The notes below the pieces were generated by a model, which worked only from the letters and a program-made list of their open reading frames with translations, had not been told where the DNA came from and searched no databases. The position numbers and the translations under genes are program-made. DNA of 14,965 bases from a bacterium TMED198 (GTDB lineage Bacteria > Fidelibacterota > Marinisomatia > SCGC-AAA003-L08 > D37C17). The stretch covers positions 1-14,965 of the forward strand of contig NHIV01000074.1 of assembly GCA_002170735.1 (NCBI GenBank), given 5' to 3'. Each line of letters starts with the position of its first letter. Position 1 is the stretch's first letter. Below, piece by piece: positions 1 to 9,200 of this stretch.

Positions 1-62
1 GATGGAGTCTCCTCCATACACGCTTTCCAAGCGTGCACCTTAAGCCACTCGGACACCTCTCC
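1..62 (-). tRNA. tRNA-Ser(GGA), 3' part cut by the window edge
   Basis: Read on the minus strand, the 5' end at base 62 begins GGAGAGGTGTCCGAGTGG, the usual acceptor and D-arm start of a bacterial serine tRNA. The anticodon stem CACGC/GCGTG encloses the seven-base loop TTGGAAA (bases 24-30), giving anticodon GGA at 26-28, which reads UCC and UCU. A long variable arm follows, with a perfect six-base stem (bases 2-7 pair with 12-17) and a four-base loop, as expected for class II serine tRNAs. The T arm, the 3' acceptor strand and any CCA lie outside the window. The gene lies on the same strand as, and 18 bases downstream of, the choice-of-anchor-B gene. Co-transcription and release by RNase P is possible. 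Confidence 0.95.
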
Positions 63-80
63 ATTTTAAATGTTTTAACA

Positions 81-1589
81 TTAAAATAACAAAATTATAT
101 TTACAAGCAAAATAATATCCTGAACATTAACAGATAGATCTCCATTAATATTTGCAATAACACTCTCAAAGGCGGTTGGACTATACTGGCCTAATATAAT
201 GTTTACTAAAAATACTACATCCAATATATCAACCAATTGATCCTGATTAATATCACCCTCAATAAAGCCTTCGTCATTTAAATATATATTTGTTTCAATA
301 GTCTCGTATCCAACAAATTCTAAAATCAATTCTTCAAGAACTTCATCATTTAAAATTAATTCAAATTGATGAGAGCCTTCAGGATGCCCAATAAAGTAAT
401 CTTCTCCATTTGCATTGTACTCCTTTAAATTTGTAATTGACCTTAATGTATAATTAAAAATTGGCTGACCTGAATAATCATAAATTTTACCATAATTCCA
501 ACCTGCACGCTTTTGATTATGTTCTAAAATAAATAAACCATTCTGCATATCACTTGCATAAACAAAGTTATTACTTGTAAATGGAAACGCTCCCCAGCAT
601 CCATAAAACCCGCCATTGTCATTTTGAGGGTAGGTATCAAATGCAGCAACTTCAACTGGATTTTGTGGATCGTATATATCAACAACCTTCAAGCCTGTTG
701 TATAGTGAGATATGTATACAAAATTTCCCATAACATGAACATTATGTGCCAGACCGTTTTCTCCTAAATACTCTCCCTTTAAGTTTATATTTTCAAAATC
801 ACTTATATCCCAAACTTTGACAGTCTTACCTTGCGTCTCCTCTGTTGTCACTAAATGATTACCATCCAAAGAAAGCCAAGCGTTGTGGGCATAGCCACTA
901 CTTGGAGGGATTATCTCTGCCAGCTGAATAATACTGCCAATATTACTTATATCATATATTCCAAAACCATTATTTCCCTCTGAAATATAAGCAATGCCAT
1001 TGGCTGAATATATATCGTGACAGCCTGGGGCTAAGGACCCAAAAGACCCCAAGTAAGAAGGTTCAGATGGACTGCTCAAATCAGCAATTTGAATATTGTC
1101 TCCTGAATAATGCTCAATAAATACTAACCCATCAGGATCTATCCATAAATTATGAGATTGCTCTATAGATGAGTAAGTCTCTAGCTTTATAGGTGCAGAG
1201 TATGGGAGAGGCGAAAGATCTACAACCTGCATTCCTGTATCATCCCCAAACATTTCGTTTACGATATAAAGATAGTCACCATAGGTTTTATAATCTCTAT
1301 GGTAGTAATAATCATAGCTTGATGGGCCTGGAATATTATATACCTCAATTGGATTGCTTGGATCAGTTGAAACATCGATTATTGAAGTTCCAAATCTATA
1401 CCCAACTATAGCATACTCAACTCCGGTTTCATCTGTATAGCCCCATACATCAGAAACGCCAAAATTGTTTGCATCATTTTCGAACTCAATATTTGATACA
1501 AGATTAAGATTATAGTTTTGCACTTGAGGAAAGATAAGGGCTGAACTAAAAAGTAATGTTAAAAATATATTAATAATTATTTTTTTCAT
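81..1589 (-). CDS. Secreted LVIVD / choice-of-anchor-B beta-propeller protein with C-terminal dockerin
   Basis: This is a 502-aa exported protein. Residues 1-22 form a signal peptide: a Lys pair, a hydrophobic core, then a likely cut near FPQ. Residues about 30-357 are LVIVD-type repeats of the choice-of-anchor-B family, each ending in phrases such as 'IIDVS', 'QVVDL', 'KVWDIS' and 'KVVDIYDP'. They share a recurring His motif: HRD at 97, SHN at 146, CHD at 191, AHN at 235 and AHN at 282. Residues about 366-440 resemble a carboxypeptidase-regulatory-like beta sandwich. Residues 445-502 are a dockerin type I domain with two calcium loops (D447-x-N-x-D and N480-x-N-x-D), each followed by a helix containing LVNIIL. 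The protein ends there with no T9SS tail, so the dockerin is the only visible anchor. The ATG lies 34 bases after the protease stop codon, preceded by a weak GGA. Its enzymatic role, if any, is unknown. Family and dockerin calls are strong; partner binding is inferred. Confidence 0.88.
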   Translation of the reverse strand: MKKIIINIFLTLLFSSALIFPQVQNYNLNLVSNIEFENDANNFGVSDVWGYTDETGVEYAIVGYRFGTSIIDVSTDPSNPIEVYNIPGPSSYDYYYHRDYKTYGDYLYIVNEMFGDDTGMQVVDLSPLPYSAPIKLETYSSIEQSHNLWIDPDGLVFIEHYSGDNIQIADLSSPSEPSYLGSFGSLAPGCHDIYSANGIAYISEGNNGFGIYDISNIGSIIQLAEIIPPSSGYAHNAWLSLDGNHLVTTEETQGKTVKVWDISDFENINLKGEYLGENGLAHNVHVMGNFVYISHYTTGLKVVDIYDPQNPVEVAAFDTYPQNDNGGFYGCWGAFPFTSNNFVYASDMQNGLFILEHNQKRAGWNYGKIYDYSGQPIFNYTLRSITNLKEYNANGEDYFIGHPEGSHQFELILNDEVLEELILEFVGYETIETNIYLNDEGFIEGDINQDQLVDILDVVFLVNIILGQYSPTAFESVIANINGDLSVNVQDIILLVNIILLF

Positions 1590-1623
1590 ATGATTCCATA
1601 ATTTATTACTAAAAAGGCTATTC

Positions 1624-4600
1624 TCACTTCATCAAAATTACTTTTTTTGATAGGCTGCGCTTGCGGGAGGACATCTGTATTATATAAATACCGCTAGGGT
1701 ATGAAGATGCATCCCATTTAGCTGTGTACTGACCTTCAACATGCAATTTATTAACTAAAACCTCTACAAGCTTTCCCCTTACATCAAAAACTTTTATTGA
1801 AACATCTCCTAAGCTTGGAATTGAATATTTAAAAAACGTAACCGGATTAAAGGGATTCGGATAATTTTGACTTAAATAGAATTCCAAAGGATAAAAGCTA
1901 GATGACAAAGCTGTATGATCAACAGTAAAACTTAAAATACTGCTGCAATAACCAACCAACCCCTTTTGGTCAATAACCTTAACACCCCAATAGTAAGTTT
2001 CAACATCATCTGTACTAGAGGGCTCAAGATCCTGATAGCTGTAAGTTGACTCAAGCAAACTACCAACAGATTCATTAACCACAAATGAGGACAGGGGCAA
2101 TCCGAAAAATTCAACAGGTCCATCAAAATTGACTTCCTTTGATATGGCTATGTAATAATCAGGGCTTTCAACGTCTCCTCCTTGGCCTGGATATGAAGAA
2201 GAGCTCCATGAAAAATCAAAACTATAATTTTCATCTCCTGGTTCAAGTATAAACTGGCTAATAGAGGCATTATTAACCAAATCTAAATCAAATGAAGATG
2301 GAGAGTAAAGACAAGAACCATCGTCATTGGTTGCGGTTTCCAAATAATTTATGGCCTGACTGTCTGTACAGCCACAGCTTAGGTTGTTTCCATTGCAAAC
2401 TCCACAACTATCTATCGTAGAACTACCCCCACACTCATCTAAACAATCGAGATACAGGCAGCTCCCATCATTAACTGTAGCTTGTATATCGTAGTTGCAG
2501 GCTGATTCATTTGTACAGCCAGCCTTTTCATTGAAAAAACCTGTTCTATTGTAATTAGCTCTATCAGTAAACCAATAAGAATCATTTGTACCCTGAGTTT
2601 TAAAATCAATCGCTTCCAAAGAATGTGAAGTTCCAACCAATATTTCAAGGTCCTGGTCTCCATCAACATCATGTAGCGTTATCCCCCCTGTAGGTGTATT
2701 CTCAAGTGTAATAGGAAAATAAGGCAGATAAGAACCTTCAATGCTAAAAGCATGGACAAGGCTATTGTTGCTTGATGCAACTACATCAGGCAAACCATCT
2801 CCATCTAAATCTGATACTGCAATAGAAACAATATCACCTCCTGCATCAACAGGCCAACCATCTTTCGAATAGCCATTCTTATTGTACATATAAATCAAGT
2901 TATCATCAGAACCAAACACAACATACAGGTCATCATCAAATAATAAAACTGCTGGACTTGTATCAACTTTCCCTCCTGTATCAAACTTTTGCAGCTGACT
3001 ACCAGTGCTATCAAAAATATAAAAACTACCATCATTTGAACCAAACGCTATAAAGGTTTCATCTAGATGTGTAAAAACTACAGGGGATGATTTTATTTGA
3101 CCTGAAACCATGATAGGAAAATTTTCAAAAATATTTCCTTGGTCATTAATCATATATAGATTGCTACTGTTGGTTCCAAAAATAATATCCCTAAGGCCAT
3201 TTAAATCAAAATCAAATGCTGCCGGACTGGTTATTGAAAATTCATTAACATCCAACCCTAAAACAGTAGATTCATCGCTTAATGATGAAAGGATAATCTT
3301 TTCACCTTTTTGATAACCTATTGATAAAACTTCAAGATCAGAATCATCAATAAAATTTGAAATTACAGAGGCTGTATTTAAAGTAAAGTTGGTATTAATT
3401 CTAGTTACTGACTGATCGTTGTTTATTATATAAAGTGTATCGTTTTTAGAGCCAAATACGACCTCATTGGTTCCGTTGCCATCTAGATCGGCAAATGATG
3501 GAGAGCCCCACATCTGATTTTCAGAGGTCTCAGAACCAAAAGTTAATGCTGTCCTGCTATAAACTGAATCCTCCTTAACTGATAGGTGGTATATGTTTCC
3601 ATGGTCATCAGCAAAAAAAACTTCGTTCTTATTGTCTTTATCTAAGTCAACAATGACAGGAGCGCCTTTAACCTGAGAATTTAGAGAAATTGGAAAGCCG
3701 AATTGATTTAGACTTATAGATATTTCAAGTGGCATTGAAACCTCATAACTTTGATTTTCTCCATAAAGCGCTATAATACTGACAGTGCAACCTAAACTTT
3801 GAAGGGCAGATTCATTGACTATATTTAAATCAAAACCAGACCCTTCATTTTTAGCCAATTCTCCGGCTTCTATCTGGCCAAATGTAATAAGGCTAGAGGA
3901 AATGCTTACGGCATCGCTTGTGCATGTTAAAATTGCCTGTGCACTCGATACTGATCCAAACCCTTGCTCATTAATAAGGGACAATGACACATGCGCAGAC
4001 TCTCCGGGGTTAAGCACCCCATCTTGATCGCCCGAATAGTCATCAACTTCAAAACTGCTTACAGATAGATTTGGAACACCATAGGCAGCTATAGCCTTCT
4101 TAACATCAACTATCCCCTGCCCAAGGCAGTTATCCCCCTCACTGCCATTTCCTTTACAATCTGTATAGGCTGGGGTGAGATCATACAAAGTTTCATAGTC
4201 AGCAGTTTCTAAAATTCTTTCTATAAGCTGATTGTTTGTCCAGTCAGCATAGAAGGACTTAAGAAGCGCAATAGCGCTTGAGGCCATAGGAGAAGCCATT
4301 GAGGAGCCATCCATATTCATATATCCAGAGCCTATTACAGTACTATATATATCCTCTCCAGGCGCAGCCAAGTCAACGTTGGCATTGTATGTGCCCCACT
4401 GCCCCCAAAGTCCATTGCAATTTACAGCTGATACAGATAGTACGTTATCATAGCTTGCCGGGTAAAGCTCGCTATATTCCTCACCATCGCTAAACCCATT
4501 TTCATCAACTTTTCCATTTCCTGCAGCTGCTACAATTACAGCTCCATAAGTTTCGTGTGCAACATTTATCGTTGCCTGCTCTCCAGCTGTAGCGCCTTCT

Positions 4601-5685
4601 CCTCCCCAGCTACAATTTACAATTGTGAAACTATCTGAATAAAACCCCGCCTTGGCAGCATAGAGCAAACCCGAAAAACCTCCTATAATACCATATGTTT
4701 CCCCCTCTTCATCTGCCGCCGTTTTAACAGGTATAACACTAACATCAAATGCTACTGAAGAAATCCCAAGGTTATTATTGGTTGTTGCTCCCAATATGCC
4801 CGCAACATGCGTACCATGAGCCCAGTTTCCATTTGCAAGTGCTCCCTCTCTTGGATAGGGGTCGTTATCTGAGTCTGAGTCTAAAATAGAGAAGCCCGAA
4901 ACATCATATCCAAGCAGATCGTCAATATAACCATTTGAATCTCCATCAATTCCATCCACGAAAGGAGAGCTCTCATGAACGAAATCCCTTAAATTTATAG
5001 ATCCATCATCATTTAAGTCATCATTGAATAACTCTATATACGCTGAAAGGAGCTCATCAGCATCAATTAAATTGTCATCGTTGACATCATAGTCTCCTAG
5101 CTCAGATATAAACGATGGAATCTCTCCTTGATTTATCCAGATGTTTGACTGAAGATCTGGGTGTGTATAATCAACTCCTGAGTCAACTGATGCCACTAAC
5201 ACTCTTTTACTTCCAGGGCTTGAACTAGGAGGGTTCCAGTAGTCCCAAGCTTCGCTCGCTCTGACTGCATTAATTCCACACTGACTACTAAATGATGGAT
5301 CGTTTGGTGTAAACAAAGGCCTTCTAACTGGCTCATCCTCAACCAAGAAAATACCAGGAATCAACAGAAGCTCATCCTTAACTTCTTTAAGCTTGCTTTT
5401 TCCTAGATTGTTCAGAATAACAGCTCTATAGATCCTATCTAAACAGATATCTTCCCAACAATCATTTTCATTTGCGCCTATGATCCATGGCTCAATTGAA
5501 AGGATATCAAATCTAGTTATAATATTATTTATCTGCTGGCTATCTGTAATTATTTTTGAATCAAATTTTTGTATATCTATTCTATCTGCTGCTTTATCAA
5601 GATAGATTAGTATAGACGACTTTTCAGAAGTCTTCAAAAATGAAAAGAATGCTAGAATAATAAATATAATATTCGGTCTATACAT
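1624..5685 (-). CDS. Secreted subtilisin-like (S8) serine protease with EF-hand insertion, propeller, Cys-rich modules and T9SS tail
   Basis: Large exported protease of 1353 aa from the ATG at 5685. A TTG one codon upstream (5688) is an alternative start, but the ATG forms a TGATG junction with the cohesin gene. The catalytic triad is intact: Asp168 (VDSGVD), His290 (HGTHVAG) and Ser462 (GSSMASP), with oxyanion Asn390 (AAAGNG). Between Asp and His lies an insertion (about 199-262) with three calcium loops: DVNDDN, DLNDDG and DGDSNG. Later segments are a beta-sandwich (about 537-660); an FG-GAP/VCBS-like propeller (about 670-1025) with Asp-rich loops such as DLDGNG and DLDGDG; two GCTN/GCTD...DGSC cysteine modules around a CGVC segment (1056-1127); an Fn3-like region (about 1130-1255); and a T9SS type A domain (1273-1353) starting QNYPNPFNP and ending KKVILMK. 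The N-terminus is hydrophobic, and residues 25-165 are probably a prosegment. Predicted role: cell-surface or released proteolysis, with matrix or substrate binding by the accessory domains. The fold call is certain; the substrate is unknown. Confidence 0.95.
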   Translation of the reverse strand: MYRPNIIFIILAFFSFLKTSEKSSILIYLDKAADRIDIQKFDSKIITDSQQINNIITRFDILSIEPWIIGANENDCWEDICLDRIYRAVILNNLGKSKLKEVKDELLLIPGIFLVEDEPVRRPLFTPNDPSFSSQCGINAVRASEAWDYWNPPSSSPGSKRVLVASVDSGVDYTHPDLQSNIWINQGEIPSFISELGDYDVNDDNLIDADELLSAYIELFNDDLNDDGSINLRDFVHESSPFVDGIDGDSNGYIDDLLGYDVSGFSILDSDSDNDPYPREGALANGNWAHGTHVAGILGATTNNNLGISSVAFDVSVIPVKTAADEEGETYGIIGGFSGLLYAAKAGFYSDSFTIVNCSWGGEGATAGEQATINVAHETYGAVIVAAAGNGKVDENGFSDGEEYSELYPASYDNVLSVSAVNCNGLWGQWGTYNANVDLAAPGEDIYSTVIGSGYMNMDGSSMASPMASSAIALLKSFYADWTNNQLIERILETADYETLYDLTPAYTDCKGNGSEGDNCLGQGIVDVKKAIAAYGVPNLSVSSFEVDDYSGDQDGVLNPGESAHVSLSLINEQGFGSVSSAQAILTCTSDAVSISSSLITFGQIEAGELAKNEGSGFDLNIVNESALQSLGCTVSIIALYGENQSYEVSMPLEISISLNQFGFPISLNSQVKGAPVIVDLDKDNKNEVFFADDHGNIYHLSVKEDSVYSRTALTFGSETSENQMWGSPSFADLDGNGTNEVVFGSKNDTLYIINNDQSVTRINTNFTLNTASVISNFIDDSDLEVLSIGYQKGEKIILSSLSDESTVLGLDVNEFSITSPAAFDFDLNGLRDIIFGTNSSNLYMINDQGNIFENFPIMVSGQIKSSPVVFTHLDETFIAFGSNDGSFYIFDSTGSQLQKFDTGGKVDTSPAVLLFDDDLYVVFGSDDNLIYMYNKNGYSKDGWPVDAGGDIVSIAVSDLDGDGLPDVVASSNNSLVHAFSIEGSYLPYFPITLENTPTGGITLHDVDGDQDLEILVGTSHSLEAIDFKTQGTNDSYWFTDRANYNRTGFFNEKAGCTNESACNYDIQATVNDGSCLYLDCLDECGGSSTIDSCGVCNGNNLSCGCTDSQAINYLETATNDDGSCLYSPSSFDLDLVNNASISQFILEPGDENYSFDFSWSSSSYPGQGGDVESPDYYIAISKEVNFDGPVEFFGLPLSSFVVNESVGSLLESTYSYQDLEPSSTDDVETYYWGVKVIDQKGLVGYCSSILSFTVDHTALSSSFYPLEFYLSQNYPNPFNPVTFFKYSIPSLGDVSIKVFDVRGKLVEVLVNKLHVEGQYTAKWDASSYPSGIYIIQMSSRKRSLSKKVILMK

Positions 5686-6206
5686 CAAGGCGATATATTA
5701 ATATTCAATGTAGGGTCATTTACTTGAAAGTAACTAATTGTATCACCTAAATTATTAAAAAGCAAAAAGTTTTTAAGCTCTAGCTGTGTACTTGATGAGC
5801 TTAAAGCTGTAAGGTAGACATCAACTAAATCCCACGAACCAGAAAGCCCTTCAACATCGTTATTATTTGTAAGGCCAACAATAAATGAAGATGATAGATT
5901 GTCCGATAGATAACTTGCAACCTGAAGAGTATCTCCAAATGAACGGTCAAACAAAACGCTATCAACTCTTATCGCTTCCTTGTTATATACCATCTCAAAG
6001 CTACAAGCAAATAGATCTTGAATATTATTTAAAGAGATCTTTAGTTCCATCTGGTCTCCAACCATAATATTTGAATTCGGTGTGAAAGATAGCTGAATTG
6101 TGTTATTATCTTGGAAGAAATCTTGGTTAACAGCTGTCTTTGATCTGTTGTTGCTTGTACATGATCCAATAAAAAAAATTGTCAATATAATAATTATTCT
6201 ATTCAT
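5685..6206 (-). CDS. Cohesin-domain lipoprotein (putative surface anchor for dockerin proteins)
   Basis: This is a 173-aa lipoprotein. Residues 1-16 are a lipoprotein signal peptide with the lipobox IGSC, so Cys16 would be the lipidated residue. A short polar linker (17-36) leads to one beta-rich domain (37-172) that reads like a cohesin. It has an opening strand (IQLSF), a 'VGDQMELKISLNN' strand, the 'CSFEMVYNKEAIRVDSV' segment that matches the cohesin pattern of Phe-x-hydrophobic-x-Tyr-Asp/Asn-x-x-hydrophobic, then SSFIVGL, WDLVDVYLTA and a closing strand near the C-terminus. Length fits one cohesin (about 140 aa) plus anchor. It starts two bases after the stop of the dockerin/T9SS gene, and its TGA shares one base with the protease ATG, which suggests coupled translation. 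By context it would tether dockerin-bearing neighbours to the outer membrane; that is inference. There is no clear acidic surface-export signal after Cys16, so which face of the membrane it occupies is open. The alternative is another cohesin-like beta-sandwich with a different ligand. Confidence 0.72.
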   Translation of the reverse strand: MNRIIIILTIFFIGSCTSNNRSKTAVNQDFFQDNNTIQLSFTPNSNIMVGDQMELKISLNNIQDLFACSFEMVYNKEAIRVDSVLFDRSFGDTLQVASYLSDNLSSSFIVGLTNNNDVEGLSGSWDLVDVYLTALSSSSTQLELKNFLLFNNLGDTISYFQVNDPTLNINISP

Positions 6207-6208
6207 AC

Positions 6209-9200
6209 TTACTTAATCAAAATTACTTTTTCTTTTTCTGTATTACCACCTGCATTAAATAGAACAAAGTATATACCGCTAGGTATGCCACCTGCAGACC
6301 AGCTCTGAGTGTATATACCAGGAGCCTGCTTCCTATAAGACCATCCTTCAACCTTAACTCCTTGTATATTGTATATAGCGATGTCTACATCAACGGTAGA
6401 AACAACTTCATACTCTATTGAGGTTGATCCGTTAAATGGGTTTGGATAAGCGCCCACCAAAGCAGACTTTAAGCTTGGGCTTGCCTCAAAGCTATAGATT
6501 GCATTAATATACTCCTTGATAGAAGATGAAACACTATTCGCTGAGTCAAGCGAGTGGTAAATTTCATAAGCATTTTCTGAAAAAAGCTCTTTTTCAAATT
6601 CAAAGGGGATTTGAAAGGCTCCATTAGATTGACAGGAGTCTATCTGCTTGTTCCAGTTAATTAGAATAGCTAGTATGTCATTAATGTTTACAATTCCATC
6701 TCCATTTGCATCAGATCTAGCATGAAATGCATCCAGCCATCCCTCTAAACTTATAACATTCTCGGCCCACTGGTAGGACACCTCACTCCTATTAGGCCCG
6801 CTTAGCTTCCAATACACAATTATTGGTAGAATATCATCAACTGTAACTTTACAGTCATTATCTACATCTCCAGGCCAAAGGCTATACTGACATGATCCGT
6901 CATCTATTGCTGATCCTTCAACATAGTTTAACGCCAACTGGTCAGTACAGCCGCTACAGTTGTTCCATGCATCGCATTCAGAGCTTCCATCTCCACATGG
7001 ATCGCAGACACCACATAAATCTTCAATTGCCGTTCCGCCCCACTGTCCATTACAATCTGCACCTTGTCCATCCAGTATCGCTCTAAGCGCAGCACTCCCT
7101 TCTATTTCTTCCCAGTTACTTGACTCTTGAAGCCTGTAAAGGTACTTTGTTGATTGGGTTGCATCCATAGCTATTGGACTGGTCGAACTAAAGCCTTCAA
7201 TCCCAATCCAAAATTCACCGCTCAGCTCTATGTTTTCCTCTGAAAGATCCTTTTCATTCCACCCAATACTCAACCCTCCTGCTACAACCTCACTAAAAAT
7301 TTCATTTAAAGGCTCACCGTTGTTATCGCTGAAAATTTTTATTTTCAAGGCGCCAGCTTCTGTAGTCTGGTACCACTTAAAACGTGTTAGTTTCTCTGGA
7401 ATATTAGGGTTTGCTGAGAATTTGGTAAGGAGTGTGTTGCTTGATCCTATTACAAATGAGGCTTCGAAGCTATTATCATCGTTTGAAAGCTCATGATAAG
7501 TAGCAGGCTGGGGTATTGCTGATATTGGCTGTGAAAGCTCGCTCTCAACTTCATCAGAATAATAAGCAGAAACAGCAAACTCATAAGCTTGATTATTTAT
7601 TAGACCATCAACAGTACAGTAACTTTCAATTAGACCACTCTTAATCATTATATCATCTTGATAGACGTTGTAAAGTACGTTTGAGCCCGTGCTTGTAACT
7701 ACAGCTCTTATCCCCCACTCTCCATCAGGCAAATCAGATCCAGACGCCGATTGCCAACTTTCCCAGCTCCCATCAAGCAGCACATAGCTGTTATAGCTAG
7801 GAGTGGATGTTACATCCAATACGGCGGAGGTTAAGTTGCTAAACTCATATCCCAATAAAAACTTATTTTTAAAAGTCCAGTTGTTGACATATATAGTATT
7901 CCAACCAACTTCTGCTACAAATTTAGACTCATAAGTAGGCGAAGAAGAAAAAATTTCACCTATGCTTTCATATCCAAATATTTTTATTACAGTACCACTG
8001 GGGTTTATATTAAAGATATCTACTCTATCCACATTCGAATCTCCTCCAATATTAAAAGAGCTAGCTGCAAAGGCAGTAGATTCCTGGTTTAAATTGATTG
8101 CACCGGCAGGATATCCTTCATCATCCAAAAACTCATTATTATCATATATATAATAATCTACACCTCCTTGGTTCATGTCCTTCCAAGCTAAATCAATTCT
8201 TTGGTCATAGGCAGTTGAATATAGATTTTCAGGAGGTGGATGAGATGCTGAGGATGCAATAAATATCCCAAAGTCATCTACGAACAAACCTTCTCCTGTG
8301 CCTCCATCATCATTATTATCGTACCTTGATTGAAACTTAAATTTTATTTTTTTACCTGCCAAATCGGTAAGATCAAGCAAAAGATTTGCCCCCTCACTAA
8401 AAGGGCTGCCAGGAATATATTGTTCCCACTGACTGGATCCAGGTCTACCATCTGTAATTGACCCATAGTCGTAAAACTGGTCAATCCAAACTTCTCCAGA
8501 GGCAATCATTGAAGATAGATCATCAGCATTATCACTAAAAGAATTTCCTATATTAATATTATCAATGTAAATCCCTGTTATTGTTGGATCATCTGGAGTT
8601 GAATATGCGGCATCTGAAAAAAAGGCAAACCTTATGATAGCTTCTTGACCTGAGTAGTCACTTAAATCAAATGAAATGTTGGTCCAATCTTGAGACCCTC
8701 CCCAACCCGGCAGCATCCCAACACCATTCCAATCAGCACCATAGCCACATTGAAAGTCGTATGGCAAGCTTCCTTCAATGGCTGAGTAGCTTATTCCTTG
8801 GTCAATTGAAATCATAACCAATGCTTGGTCCCATCCATCAATGCAGTTGTCAAACTCAGAATCTGCCCCTTCAGGTCCTTCTATAGACCACTTCATATCA
8901 ACCGTCATTACTGTATTTTCTGAAATAGATATTACCGGACTATCAAGGTACTGGGCCCAGCTATTCAAGTATCCGCCTTCATCTTCATCGCCAACCCAGT
9001 AAACGTTTGACCCGTCCTTAGTTCCAGTTACCGTAGTATGCCAAGAAAGACCATCAACGTCCATGACTGAAACAGAGTAATAGTCATCTAGGAAGCCATC
9101 ATCATTTCCATCTGAATCAGGTATATCAGCCCTAACCCAAAAAGAATATTGAATTAGATCATCTCCAATTACCTCTGGAAGCGAAATCTCAGGACTAATT

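Noticed and set aside
1193..8153. Short plus-strand open frames inside the large minus-strand genes
   Set aside because: Antisense shadows without start context, motifs or similarity; the overlapping minus-strand proteins have clear domains.
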